Assembly (NCBI GenBank): GCA_035079385.1
Contig: JAVHKY010000030.1
Coordinates: 4,317,001-4,381,000, forward strand
Reading direction: 5' to 3'
Length of the DNA: 64,000 nucleotides
Origin: Aspidiotus rigidus
Taxonomy: Eukaryota; Arthropoda; Insecta; Hemiptera; Diaspididae
The translations under genes were made by a program, and so were the position numbers. The notes under the pieces are model-generated. The model was given only the letters and a program-made list of their open reading frames with translations, did no database searches and had not been told where the DNA came from. The first letter of the stretch is position 1, and the number at the start of each line of letters is the position of its first letter. Positions 24,116 to 37,167 of the stretch are shown here, piece by piece.

Positions 24116-26640
24116 GTTCCCCGCTGCGATTGCACTTCTGCAGTGGCTTGTAATATTTCAAGAGTTTATTTATCCTCTCCATTTCGAGTCTCTTTCACGT
24201 CGATCTGTTGTAGTTAATATACAGTACAGTCACCTCTCTCCATAATCGATGGACTGTCTGGTGACTTCGCTACTTGCAGATAGAATGTGCAATCGTTGTA
24301 AATTACTAATATGTTTGCTAAATACGGTAATGGTCGGATAATTCTTGAGGCTGAAGTAGGTAGGACTAATCTCCATGACCGACCAAACTTTATCTCATTC
24401 TCAATCTGAATTCAAGATCCCAATTCCAGATCGTTCATTAAAAATTGATGCACTGTAAAGTAAAATAGATTCGAAATCGATATCAATTTTCAGCTGCGAC
24501 GTTGAAATTCACCTGATTTTCACATCAACTTATCGTTATCGTTTGGCTGCTTCGTTTTTGAAGACCCGTTGAGAACTCAATCCATCTCATTAGGCTAGTT
24601 CTCGTCTGCGAGTCACATTTCACTCTTTCTCTCAGACAGGTTAATGAAAAGGACAGAACTAGCGATTGATTTTGAATCGAATTTGCAGTCAAAATTAGAT
24701 AAAACTCGTTAGAAGAAGGATCCGCGTGAATTTTGAGTCAAATTTTGGTCAAATTATTGAGTCTATTTGATGTTAGATGACGTCGAGCCAGCGTCGATTA
24801 TGGTCCATCGAGAATATCAGAGGGTGGATCAGAAAATATTTCATGTTCCTGTCCATCTGTATGAATTATTTTCTAAAATTTCGCCATTTTATTCTTCCCT
24901 TAAATGACATACACGTGGATATCAACCCCAAAACTTGTCCGCTTGCCCCTCTCATTTCATTTATGGGGTCCTAATGTCATAACTATCATCGTAGCGTGGA
25001 AATATTTTGATTTCAATTTTAAAAAAATCTTGAGTCTGGACTAAATAACAAAGTAAATTCTTTCATGTTAATTTTTTTTTTTTTTTTTTCATCGTTCAAG
25101 AGCTTGACAATCGCTTTTCGCTCAGGCACTGTAATTAAAAGATTAATTGTCGAAGAAAAAGCGTTCGAGAAGACAAAAAGACAGAAGAAAAAGCTATCAC
25201 CGCTTTCAGCATGAAATTTCCTCTTCTATAAAGTGACACGATCCACCATTCTTCTCTCCGTGTACATTTTTTTGATCTCTTCTTTTCTTTTATTTTATTT
25301 TCTCCTTGTGCATAAGATGCGCTCTTGGAAAAGTTTCGCAATCAATTACTCGTACAAACGAAAAGTGTATCGGTACTTATAGCGCTGAAAAGTTTTAAAA
25401 AGATAAATTAGTTTCTTGTGAACGAAATCGCTTAAATTGAGGGAGGTTTTTCCAAGTATACAGAAAACCCTTCTTGAATCGTATACGTTTTTAAAGTAGG
25501 TTTGTACTGTAAGTACAGAGAGCTGCAAGATGCCGTATATATGTATCTCAATAACGCGAACGTTTCAGAAGAATTGATCCTTTCTATATAAGCGATTAGC
25601 TTTAAAGTGTTCGTTGTCCTTTCTTTTTCTCTTTTTTTTCCTCTTCCTTTCATCGCGCTAAAGTTAATATCTTTCAACTCGAGAAAGCGCTGTTCACGAA
25701 AAAAAACTTTAAAAAGCTTACGGTAGTTGCCTCGGAGGCAATAAATTTATAAATGGGAAGCAAAGAAATCCGATTGGCTGCTTGCGCGGCGCAAATTGGC
25801 AAGGTAATCGAGGGTGAAGAACAATCGATAAGATTCTGGCGTATGCGGGAACCTACATGAAGATAGAAATAAGTTCGTTACTAACGTGCAAAGGTTAAAA
25901 TGTTTGAATTTTACGGACGAGTTGTACATCAGCATTCGACCTTTGACCATTTTGTTAAATATTTCCGATGGTCAATGTCAATATTTTATAGCGAGAAATA
26001 CGTTTGTCGGAGGTATATCTAAATAGAAATTCCGTTGCGGCAATTGCGCGCTCTTGCGGTTGCGTGATATTGAGTAGCTGAAGTGTATCGAAATGTGCGA
26101 CGCGATACGCCAAGGCGCAAGAGGGTGGAAAACAGATTTTATTTATTATTTACATTAGCTAATCATCCCTTCTCCCCTTTATTGAGCGCGCTCGCTAATT
26201 TTACATTATTTTCTAATAAAGACCCTTTTCACTCGAACACGTTTATGTTTTAAGCGCATTACCAACACAAAGATTATAAACTAAGTTTTACACCGAGCGA
26301 CCAATACGTTTCTCTCGCGCTGTTTTAAAAGCTGATCATTCATTTTATGGCGAAATTTTCTATCACGCCTTAAATACGTCTAAGAATGGAAGATGTACGT
26401 ACGCCTCTACTTGGAGGCGTACGAACAATTCTTATTGAGCGGATTATTTTCCACTTTATCTGTTGATTGTTTCACTCCTACAAAATTATGTACCGCTTAG
26501 GTACAGAGGAGATAGATGAAAAATTCTTCGAGAATAGTCTGAAGCGATGAACTTGAATTTGAGAAGTAGGTTTTCTTCTCAACTTGTACGTCTTTTCTCA
26601 CGATAAATCTACAGGTTTTCTTCCTTGTCCAACTTCTGCG
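24116..26640. other. Intergenic, no gene seen
   Basis: Mostly unique-looking sequence. A T run lies at about 25072-25090. Short minus-strand frames at 25135-25950 have no motif and low-complexity content. A small inverted pair surrounds 26395-26425 (gtacgtacgcctctacttggaggcgtacg), a perfect short hairpin with stem gtacgcctc. Confidence 0.4.
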
Positions 26641-26744
26641 ATTGCTCAAGATCATAAGTTATATTTATGAGAAGTCGGAGAAAAATAAGATGGTTGAAAG
26701 TGAATTAAAGACTATTTTGGAATTGGTACGGTCCCGTAATAAAA

Positions 26745-26838
26745 AAAACGACGGCTTCCTTAACGAAGTTAAACGAGGAACGCAGGGAACCTGTTTTATG
26801 AGTCAAATAGGATTTGGTATTGAAAATTCAAGGAAGCC
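26745..26838 (+). repeat. GGAACGCAGGGAACCTG repeat, inverted copy of 23480-23570
   Basis: Matches 23480-23570 in reverse complement over about 90 bp with few differences. It lies immediately before the minisatellite at 26925, and this association also occurs at 55564-55860. Confidence 0.65.
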
Positions 26839-26924
26839 TAGACCTAGATAAAGCTAGTATAAAGAAGGCCTATAGACGTAAAATAAGCCTAGTATAATGT
26901 AGTTTGAAAGTCCAAGTTTTTCTC

Positions 26925-27300
26925 AAATCTCGAGCTATTTATGATAGGAGGGAGACTTGGGAAAATTTGTCCCCTATCATATATAGCTCGAGAGTCAAAA
27001 GTTTTCCAAGTCCCTCTTCTATCATATATAGCTTCAGATTCGAAATTTTTTCTAAGTCCCCCTCCTATCATATATAGCTCGAGAGTCGAAATTTTTCTAA
27101 GTCCCTCTCCTATCATATATGACTCGAGAGTCGAATTTTTTCCAAGTCCTCCCTCCTATCATCTATAGCTCGAGAGTCGAAATTCTTTCCAAGTCCCTTT
27201 CCTATCATATATGGCTCGAGGGTCGAAATTTTTTCCAAGTCCCCCTCCTATCATATATTCTCGAGAGTCGAAATTTTTCTAAGTTTTTCGCTGGACGGCG
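26925..27300 (+). repeat. Tandem minisatellite, unit 45-46 bp
   Basis: Seven to eight head-to-tail units. The CTCGAGAGTCGAAATTTTTC landmark or its variant starts near 26987, 27033, 27078, 27123, 27169, 27215 and 27260. Each unit also carries a ccaagtccc word and a cctatcatatatag word. Diverged single or few-unit copies occur at about 940, 9290, 23570, 32960, 47550 and 55710. Open frames through it on both strands are artefacts of the repeat. Confidence 0.9.
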
Positions 27301-27879
27301 TACGGCGCACGCCAGATTTCTCAAATAGCCCCCCATAAAACAGGTTCCCTGTTAAAAATATGGGCATTAAGTTTAACTGATGAATTTTAAAATTTAAGAA
27401 GAATGGAAGTCTATGGAGATGTACTTATATGAGTTAGTTGGGTGATTATGAACGATTCTAAAATGAAAGGGTATACTAGAATTTGCTAATTCAGTGCATT
27501 TCAGATTATTCGCGATTAAAAAATTGTGAGACAACATTATTGTTTCAAATCATAGCGTATTTCTGTTCAGCTGATTGAATACGGCTGAAAGCATCTGAAG
27601 CTATACAGTTTCAACTTCATTATGAGAATATCAAGACATATGGGCCTCGAGCCAGAAGTTTTGATATTTCATCGAACGACGACCGGATCTATCTTCTTTT
27701 TGTTATCCATCAAAGTAGCCATGGACGCTTCATGGCCGTCTCTCTAGTATCAGGCCGGAATATTTGAAACTTAACAACGATGGACGGGCCTAAAATTTGT
27801 ATAGTATCTTATGGGAGAACATTGAAAAACTTGATTTTACACAAATATGATGAAGTTTTTGAAAAAAATGCAGAGAACG
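27301..27879. other. Spacer between minisatellite and decayed transposon gene
   Basis: No gene seen. A cataaaacaggttccctgtta word at 27328-27350 marks the end of the minisatellite-associated repeat. Confidence 0.4.
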
Positions 27880-29625
27880 TTATATAAAGAGCCTACGTTT
27901 GATCGCCATAAAGTAATCTCCATCAACTGTTGCTGTGTCATCGAGGGTTTCGTCAACTTCCAGATCATCCTCTATGCAGCGAGCATTAGTACAGGATATA
28001 CTCCCTTATCCTGAGCAGGGGTTGGAACACTTGAGTCGTTCAGAAACAGAATGTAAAGATCATGAGTTATATTAATCCTGTATGGAATTTAATTTACAGA
28101 GTACCAATTCTGATAATTGAGTACTCATCAGCTTTCCTACAGCCGCATGCAGACAAGCATCCTTTCAAACAACCACGTGAGATGAGTTTCAGCACTTCCT
28201 CGGGAGCGGGAGAAGCTCGCGTGGTGATGGGAAGAAGATGGTCATTTTCTGTTGACCATCCCCAACGTTGGAGGCATGGAATTTTCTCTCCATTTCTGTA
28301 TTGCAAGAAGGTTCGAACTGCTTCAGGTGTTGGAGGTAAAGAAGCGAGTTATAAACTATTTCTCGATGCGCTGGCCCCAAAACGCAAATATCGGTACTGA
28401 TCCACTTTGACATTCTTCTTCACTCCATATAATAATCGAAAATACTCACACCCTGCATCAAAAATTTCTTCATGATTGCTGTCTGCGTTACCTATTAACT
28501 ATTGCAGCAATATTGTCCAAGCTCTGTTTCTGGATGAAACAATATTTATAGTCCCTTTGCGATAAATGGCAAATGTAGTATCGGAGCCACTTAGGAGATT
28601 GTCTTTTACTAAAGATATTTTTTCTTAAATTTCCTGAATAGAAAATACCTCTGCCGGCTCATTTTTATTGGAAGGCTTCAGGAATGAAATATTGCCACAG
28701 GATGAAGTAGCACCAGCAAGTAAAATGCACAGCAGGTCTGTATCTTGTCCTACAACAACAACTTTACTTTGAGAGCAGTATCTATTGCAGTGGTACATAT
28801 CTATGAGTCAGCATCATCTCCAGCCTGTAATACGGTATGTTTCTTGCTGACGAATTCTTCCTGTAACATTTTTATAAGACGATTTTTGTTTTCATAGCGT
28901 GCCATGAAGTCATTCTGATTGAAATTAATGATGGTAGCTTCGTCAAATACCACTTCTAGGCAGAAACCATAGTGCCGTTACTGTTCCGCTTATTTTGTGA
29001 TACCACCCGCCCCATTGTCGCATAACCATCAAAAATGACGTTTTTCTACACCTGTCGCTAAAATCTTTAAAGGTAGTGCTTCGCTCTCATACCACTTTCC
29101 TCAATAAAAAACCACCAACAATTACATATATGAAACTTCAGCTTTATGGGAGGATGCAGTACTCTTTGGAAACAGAGTATGCGGATTTATTTGTCTTCCA
29201 TTTGTTTTCCGCATACCACCATTGTTAAAAAAGGCGGGCTAACTCGTATTTCAGATAGTTCTTCAATTGAGTATCACTCTTTTTAAGAATTGAAATTCTT
29301 TTGAAGAGAACTAGTGGATCTATAGTTTTATGCTCATCTTGAACTTTTATTTTTGAAAAAATTGTCATTGTTTTTACAGAATTGCTCTATCAGAAAACGG
29401 GATGCCGTGGAAGTTTAATAACAGGTCAGCTCGACTTCATAAGCTTCATGGCAATTGACATCCGGATGTGTACTTATACCACTTGAAAGTGAAGTAAGTC
29501 CTTCATTACACTCATCATTAAATGGATTATGCGAACATAACCATTGGTAGAGTGTGTCAATGTCGGCGTTAACCCTGGACCAGTCAATGGATTGCTCAGA
29601 TTGGGTAGATCTTGTACACACAATG
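27880..29625 (-). pseudogene. Decayed DNA-transposon-associated protein gene
   Basis: Minus-strand remnants in order: an N-terminal segment reading Q-W-L-C-S-H-N-P-F then L-S-S-G-I-S (29415-29621); V-I-F-D-G-Y near 29040; F-D-E-A-T-I-I then N-K-N-R-L-I-K-M-L near 28900; V-V-V-V-G-Q-D-T-D-L-L near 28750; and W-G-W-S-T-E-N then P-A-P-E then G-C-L-S-A-C-G-C-R-K near 28300-28130. The C-terminal Cys pairs (C-S-N-P-C-S-G, C-T-N-A) come next, with a final stop at 27880-27882. This order matches a large uncharacterised protein family, with an FDGY motif, a PIN-like G-x-D-T-D-L-L motif and a Cys-rich tail, that is widespread in arthropod and mollusc genomes as repetitive copies. Several stops and frameshifts make it inactive. 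Terminal repeats were not identified. Confidence 0.7.
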
Positions 29626-32600
29626 GTATAGTTTTCAATGGCTTTTCAAACTTTGCTGGATGAAGGCATTGAAAAAATCCACTGATACTGGTAACGTTTT
29701 TACCAATTTTTTTATTTTTCAATCTAGATTTTTTTTTGGAGGGGGGAGAGGGGACGGGGCACACCCCTGGTGAGCTCCCGCCTACTCTGAGGGTTAGAAT
29801 TATTTCACACCGTGGAATATTGCACAAGAGATCTAGTTCAAGATTTCCAAATACTTGCAAAATTATGTATGTATTTTATTAGATTTTTGTAATGTGGCCA
29901 CTCTTAAGGATGATTGTGGGCCAACCGTTTGGCCTGTGCTCAACTTCAAGTACATAATTTTGAAGGAAATTTTACGAGGAACATTTTTTGTTTGAAGCGT
30001 TTTCTCCTAGGACTTCAAATTTTCGAGATATTCTCAAAACATAGATTTTGGGGGGCTAAAACATACTACAGAAACGTCAGCACAGCCTGTAGGAGGGAGG
30101 GGGGATTTTTAATATGTTGTTTCGGATACCTAGCTGAACATTTTTCGTCATAATTTGCTTTTGGCCCCCAAAATTTTTCTATTCACTTATTTTGTGCAGT
30201 TATCGCCTGTACCCAGTTCCAAATTAGAGTGATTGAACATGAAAAGGCGTGAGAGGAAGGAAATTTGGGCTTGACAGCTTTTTCTGACCATTTAATTAAT
30301 AGTGGTCATCGTTTTAGGGAGGGGTCCGAGTCCTTCTCCATAGTGAAAATTCATATTTCAGAAGTTTGGCCTTTAAAAAAATTGAAATTATTCGACTTCG
30401 AAATAATCACGACGTCACCTTGTTGAACGGGTACACATCTGATGAGGGATTGATTGAATTGACCTATGAGAATGATTCACATTAGGATGACTCGCTAGTA
30501 CAGTCGTGACCTCGGAGGATATTACTGTTTCTCTTGTTGGTGTTGGGTTCAGTCGCTTTCCTGTAGTCTTGTTCAACAGCGGCTGATGCGTCCGAACCCA
30601 GGGTTTTCTTCCCCTTGACCGTACGGCAGCGGTTGGTTTTTTGTCGTGGTTTTCCTTCTCTTATCCCCTGGGGAGATCGGCAACCGCCAACGGAGTTTAA
30701 TGGGTTTTCTCCTACGTCTCTCACTACGCTTGGTCGCCTACTGGCTACAGCCTAGTATATAAATACTAAATTGAGAAATCTCTATATAAGAAGACAAACT
30801 CGGCTCAAGATTTCAACACGCTGTTGACGTCATACAGTAGACGTAGCCTTGACCTACCTGACGTCAACTACTACGAGACATGGACATGAATTTACGGAGC
30901 GTTTTTGTTAGTGACTAAGAGAGACAGCAAATGGAGAGCAAACGATTTCACCACAATGTACATTCCTATGCGGCAATCTCCCTAACGAGTGTACCTGATG
31001 GGGCAGGGTTCCTTTCCACTTACTATTTCGCAATCCAAAACTATTTCAAGAGATAGGAGGGGAATTTTTACATCCGTGTATATTATGCAACATAAAACGA
31101 AATGAATTGGCATACTTTTAAAATATGTAATTCGGATAGATATAACATAACAAATATGAGGCTAAAATTTCTCATTTTCGTACTCATTCATAATACAAAA
31201 GGTGCAGATCTAAGCGTATATTATGTATAATATGTAGTTAAAACGACTATTAAATAAAATAGGTGTAGCGTCGGAACGTCGAACACACGCTACTGCATAA
31301 ACCACGTGTTTATTGCGCCATTAAAAATTACAAAGTTCCATTTGTAATGATATCTGAGGGTACGTCTTTTTAGGGTTAGCCGTACGTATATGTATTTATA
31401 CAGTACACTTATACACAAGTACAGTATATGGATGAGTAGGTACTTATATTATTCACCTCCAGCGCAGCGTAGGAAACCCAACGGGAGCATTATCAAGATG
31501 GTACCTTAATTCATTTAATTAATTTAAAAGTAACAGCTGCAATTATCCTTTGGCTGAGTGTTCTTCGCTCTTTTTTTAATACTCAAACGCGCAGTAAACG
31601 AAGAAAAATTTAAACCAACATTAAAGTTTTCCACTTTGTACGCGTATTTTTTATTTTTTTCTATTTACCCATTTCTCGTACGGCAAATAGATAGCGAATT
31701 TCTTTCGTAAACAATATTTTATTATGTAATGGTATATGTTCGTGATAACGCTACATAATACACGCGTGCTCGTATAAAAAATTAGTTGGAACAATAAAAA
31801 TGATCTGATATTTCGGAATCGGGTGGCGAACGTTTTTGAAAGAGTTACTGAAATCGGATACCGATGAGGTCGGATTAATTATAAAGATCGACCTGCCAAC
31901 AAATCAATGGCAGACGAGGAAAGAAACATGATATGCACACTCGAACATCGGTAATTAAATTAATACCTCGTCGTCGCGTCTCAGTCTAAAAATATGAAGA
32001 TCTAAATATAAAGCTAATAGATATTTTGGACATGTCCAAATAGGGTCGCCTGCGTAACGTACCTAGTAATAGAGTGTTATCGAGAATCAATTTTAGTGGT
32101 TTCGGAAAGAACGCTGCAAGTACTAAAAGGATTATCAATAAAACCTTTTGTAACAAGTACAATAAACGCCGTGCGTACCACAAAAGAGTATGGCCTTTAT
32201 TTATTGAAATATAGGCACATTCGTCTACGCTAACGGTGTACAAAATATGAAAGCCTGGCGCCGCCGAGCATGTATACCTATTGCTACTGTTTTGACACAC
32301 ATATATATAATATTCTACCGCATTTCCCGTCTACATTCTCAACCTAAATTATAAACTACTGTATCCATTTGAACCTAGTCTTAGTGGTCTGCAACTCGCA
32401 AAATATCCGCTGAATATGAAAATATCGACTGATCGTTTTTGGTCGGTCTACTTTGTCGCAAACTAGTTCTTTAGTCGAATCAGGAATCGATATTAAAATT
32501 TTTTCGCGCATCATCTAACTGCGACAGTTCTACGACACAACCCGTTAGAAGTTTTTGTGACAAGATTATTATGGTGAATTCTTTTCGTAGCTAAAATCGT

Positions 32601-33175
32601 TTCTCGCCAATGGACAATATTTCCCTACAGAAAGAAATTATCACGTTTTGTTTGTCCCTGTACTTATCCGAACAATTTATTCTCCGTTATATTCGTAGCC
32701 ACTGCTAGTTTTATTGAAGCGAATAAAATAAATTCGGAAAGGTAAAGAAAGAGCCGCATTCTTGCTGATGCTTTCTGTAATACCGCCTTATTCAGACTAT
32801 TCTAGAAAGAGGGGTTGGGCACGTTTGCGAGAGACTGAGTTTTCTCAAGGAAAAGCTTGTCTCTTAGGAAAACTCATTTGGTGAAATCTTATGCACTCTC
32901 TCAGCCAACGAGGAAGCACAACGAGAAAAATAGCGAACTAATATGTAGCTTTAAAGTTTAAAGTTTTCCAAGTCTCTCACCTTGATCTCAATAGCTCAAA
33001 AGTCGAAATTCTCTCCATTCTGATTCACATACATAGATGGATGTTTCTAATCTACACAGATCTATCATTGGAATTTTTCTCCGATCCTTCTCCTCTCAAG
33101 TATAGCTTCAACATTTTTCCGAGGGCCCTTCCCCTCTCATGTAGGCCTACATAGTTCCTCAAATTCTCTCTGGAT
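29626..33175. other. Intergenic, no gene seen
   Basis: No supported coding region. Around 32955-33130 there are diverged units of the 45-bp minisatellite family (aagtctctcacc, aatagctcaaaagtcgaaat). The rest, including 31000-32900, looks like unique sequence. Confidence 0.4.
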
Positions 33176-33180
33176 GATGG

Positions 33181-33605
33181 AAATTTTTATCGAAGAATTT
33201 TAGGTGCGCGAGTTCACACTTGAGGCACAGTCACTTAGCATCATAGAACAGCTGTTGGCCACGTCCACTTTGTTTGAAGTGCAGTTGTGCAGGTTTGGTT
33301 CCGCTACAGTTCACAAGAGAGACCCATCAGCGGAACAATTTGCTGGTACACATCAATATCCTCCAACTGTGACATAAAGAAATTTCACTACTCGCAGACA
33401 ATGTTTGGAGAGTCATTTGTGTAAGGTAAAATTTCACAAACTCATTGGCGGAACATACCCGTCACATCTCTTTCACGAGAGTTTTTTTGATAGACACTTG
33501 TTTGGACTGCTGAGATCATGTGGCGTAACTTCAGCGGCGTAGTATCGTCACATTTCAGAATGAGACCATCACAACTGCTACTCTTTCAAACCTAGGTGTC
33601 CTTCA
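33181..33605 (+). repeat. About 420-bp direct repeat, left copy
   Basis: Aligns in the same orientation with 37168-37590. Shared landmarks are gttggccacg/ccactttgtttga, ggaacaatttgctggt, actcgcagacaatgtttgga, gagtcatttgtgtaaggta, ttcacaaactcattggcgg, agacacttgtttggact and tgctactctttcaaacct. It differs by several small indels. No coding capacity is evident. Confidence 0.75.
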
Positions 33606-36600
33606 CATGAGTCGCGCGGCAGATTATCACTTTTAAATACACCTATATCCGCCTATGTTCCGCAAATGTTCTTTATTTGTGAAGGTATTTTCCTTGAATG
33701 TCATTGGGTAATCAGCGGAACATCTGTGTCACAAATTACCGGCACACGCGGTACAAGTCTCCTGGTACAGTGCCGGTATTTTACACAATCTCTTCCATGT
33801 AGGTTAAATGTTGAACTTTTCCAGATAATAAAAGCAGCTTCTGATGAACCACATCGACTCGAAGTCGACGTCGATCTGACGTCACACCAAGCCCAAATCG
33901 CCTCCATCATTTTGACCTAAAATGAACTTGAAATGAACATGTATTTTTTGTCAAATGGGTTTTCAACGCTGAACTCAAATCTATTTTCCGCTATCACGTC
34001 ACGTTTTTGAGTAATCAAGTAAAATATGGAAAATTGTTATATTTTCAGACGAAGCTCATGGTACCTATCATGTTGAAAATAAATGATGATTATATAGACT
34101 TAAATATGGAAATCTAGCTTGAATCTTTTTCTATCACATATCAATAGCTCAGTAAGATTCCATACTTTCAGGCAAGTACGTAGGTACCTAGTTTGAAATT
34201 TTGGGAGAACCATAATGATAATACATATAAGGAGTTTTTTATACGTGCAAGAAGAGACAAACACTAACGAAAAGAATTAAAAGCTTGATGATAATAGTAC
34301 AAAAACATAATAATATTCCGCAAGATCGCAAATGAGGTTTATTTATTTCGAGAATATTGAATGTTTTTGATTGTCTGGGTTCTGAAAACATAACAATCAT
34401 TTATGGTTCACATGATTAATCAAAAATGTGACGTGATAGAGAAAAACAAAAATTGATTTGAATTCAACGTTGAAAATACTTCTGGAATCACTTTTGCTAC
34501 CAAAGCACTTTGGCGCTGCTGCGGCAGTAGACTGCACTACTCAACAGAAACGGGGATAACTCGCTTTGTTGGCAGCACTGAACAAACATCCAGTGAGAGA
34601 AATTTCGGTACGCTCATGGCCCATCACTATTCGCATGAGTGTAGAAGATTCCAACTCGAAAAATAAAAACTAGCTAAAGCGATCTTGCTCGTACAGTATC
34701 TTTTATTCAACTGACCTCGGTCGTCGTACAAATCTTTTACACAAGGAGACGGGTACGCGAGAACAGGAAAGCAGCTGAGACAAGAAAATATCTCGAACAG
34801 ATAAAATTAGTGGAATTCCATCACCAAAGGCCCTCGGCTCCTTGAACAATCTAGAACAACTAGAAGGAAAAGTCTTCATCACTTCGACTAATTAGTAAAA
34901 TGCCCGCGAAACCGCAAAGACCTTTTCGATCCCCTAATAACACGGAGCGCAGCTCAGCAGCTACTACTCGACTGGTGGCGCGTGGCCCGAACGTGAACTA
35001 AAGTGAAGAACGAAAAACCAGTGCCTACAGAATTCACTACATAAGTGACGTCGGCCAGGAGCACCACTTTCCACGCGAGAAAAAATTGATGAAAACAAGA
35101 CCCATTTAAATAACACAGCCTTGATTTTCAAAAACTATTTTTCCATTAATTTTAAAAAGTGAGATATACAAATAATGGAATGAAGTATGTTATACCAAAT
35201 TCCAGTGCTTTTCAAGTATGTTTCCACTTGAATTTTTCGAGAAATATTAGGAAAAGTCAAGTATGCTGTGTTAAAGGAATGGTACGTATCATGTTTTCAT
35301 CCAGCTTCCAAAAACTTCCATATATAGCAGGGACTCTTTTGATCACTCATGCAAATGCAAAAATGTTTTATACTGTAGACCAACGCTGAGACATACCCCA
35401 TAAAATAAAGTTATTTTTACGTCATAATAGAATGACACAGTCTGCGATGATAGACTGCTGTGTCATACTATTATTAAGGCACCATATTACAATAAGGCTA
35501 ACCGCTTATTATGTAAAACGAGCATGCCTCGAGTTTGAGACACATTTACAATTGAACCTTGAACTTAGCAAAATGCGTACCAGGGTCAAACTATAAACGT
35601 CGAGCGACTTACTTTTTGAGAATACGCAGTTATAAACTATGTCACTCCATCCACTTTCTGGAGCGTAGAGCTTCCCGTCCATAATTTTCACAGCTCATGC
35701 GCGATTGTCCTAACGATATCTTAAGCCGGTAACTCCCGGATTCCACGAACTGCATTTCGATATGAGTAATTAGTAGTGAGAACAAACTAGACGAAAACAA
35801 ATTAGAAGACCAATGTTTTCGATGAAGTCCCTTAATTACAATAGGTACGTTGGACTGATAACAGAGAAACAACTTCTTGGTTCCTATTGTAATGTAGAGC
35901 TTTCTATTATGACGTTGGTAGCAAGAGGGTTACTCAAGACTAGCATTCTAGGAATTCAAAGGTGAAATCAACCGCTAATTTGTTCTTTCAAGTCATCGTC
36001 AAGTCGACTTCTGAGATTCAACTTCGATATCTTCTGAAGCGACTTCAAATCCATCCAATATTACATTGACTGCATCAATTTTGAATGAATTATCTAGAAG
36101 GTATTCAGAATTGATACCTATTGAAAATGCAGTAAATTTTGGTCGTAGTGATCTATTTCAGCTACAAAAACTGTGCGCATCCTCATCGCCATTCGACAAT
36201 CGTTGTCGCATTGGTTGAGCTAATATTTCGTGATTCCCAATGCGTCTCATTAAGTCAAATTATATGATTACACATTCTGTCTGCAAATAACGAAGTCGCC
36301 CGACGCGCAAAATATTTGCTGTGACCCCGAAACATTATTGTAACTCAGACACAACACGATTTGGGCAGATAGCAGGTTACATTTAAGTCACTATATGACG
36401 ATCATATCAACCACGCCCACTTTTCATGAAACTCAACTGACTGAGTAGCGTTGGTGGCACAATATGGTCACATCTGAGGAATTCGACTACTAGATACAAT
36501 GTTTCTCAGATGTGTCGCATGTGTGGCCCGGGGAAGCAATGTAGGGTCACTATATGGTCACGATATAGTCTCCCTAGCAGGAAAAGTACGGAATCTCAGC

Positions 36601-37167
36601 GTACATATACCTGCAAGTTTAGTGATGAATTAGGAGCTCATCTTCCTTGCTGCCTCCATCTCATTCAGCGGACTAGAAGAGGAGTTGGCGTCATAGGATG
36701 AAGATGATAAGGTAAATGAATTACAGAAATAATTCTACAAGGCAGGAAACAGTTGTCAGAAGAAGGCCACAAATATGTTATTCTATGGTCACCAACCAAA
36801 ATATTATGATCCTTTGACGTGACTGCAATAATTCTTATAAATAACCTGTAAGCGTCGCAAGTCACATCTGCGATTCAGGCGACTCAGCTTACCACAAAAT
36901 TCCTCCTATGTTACCTAAAAGTTACTAGTTTGACATTAAGATGTGTCCACTGTTTCTTGCATTCTGATTAACTAACTACCCGACACAATCTAGTCACATT
37001 TTACGTTCACTCGGGTAAGACGTCTCTGGTCACACACTTTCCCTGTTGTGACCTCATTTTGCATGTCGGGTCATCAAGCAGACAAAATGTTACAAGTCTA
37101 CCAATTAGTAATGCGGAGGAAAGGGAAATGAGTCAAACAGTTTTGACTCAAATCCGGTGTGCAAGAT
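33606..37167. other. Spacer between the direct repeats, no gene seen
   Basis: A short GTCGA-type patch (tcgaagtcgacgtcgatc) is at 33850-33880. The segment 34500-35060 is GC-richer, with words such as ggcgctgctgcggcag, but shows no open frame with motifs. A strong hairpin lies at 35424-35474. Nothing like gag or pol was found between the repeats. Confidence 0.4.
35424..35474. other. Stable hairpin-forming sequence
   Basis: Left arm reads ATAATAGAATGACACAGTCT, loop GCGATGAT, right arm AGACTGCTGTGTCATACTAT. The arms pair almost fully, with a three-nucleotide bulge and one A-A mismatch. The size would suit a small precursor-miRNA-like or cruciform structure, but expression cannot be judged. Confidence 0.55.

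Noticed and set aside
26889..27328. Open frames on both strands through the minisatellite
   Set aside because: They arise because the 45-bp unit is a multiple of three and lacks stops; both strands are open equally.
28062..28413. Plus-strand 112-residue frame
   Set aside because: The minus strand here carries the recognisable transposon-protein C-terminus, so the plus frame is a shadow.
34500..35060. Possible LTR or GC-rich exon
   Set aside because: I could not find matching terminal repeats, target duplications or a coding frame.
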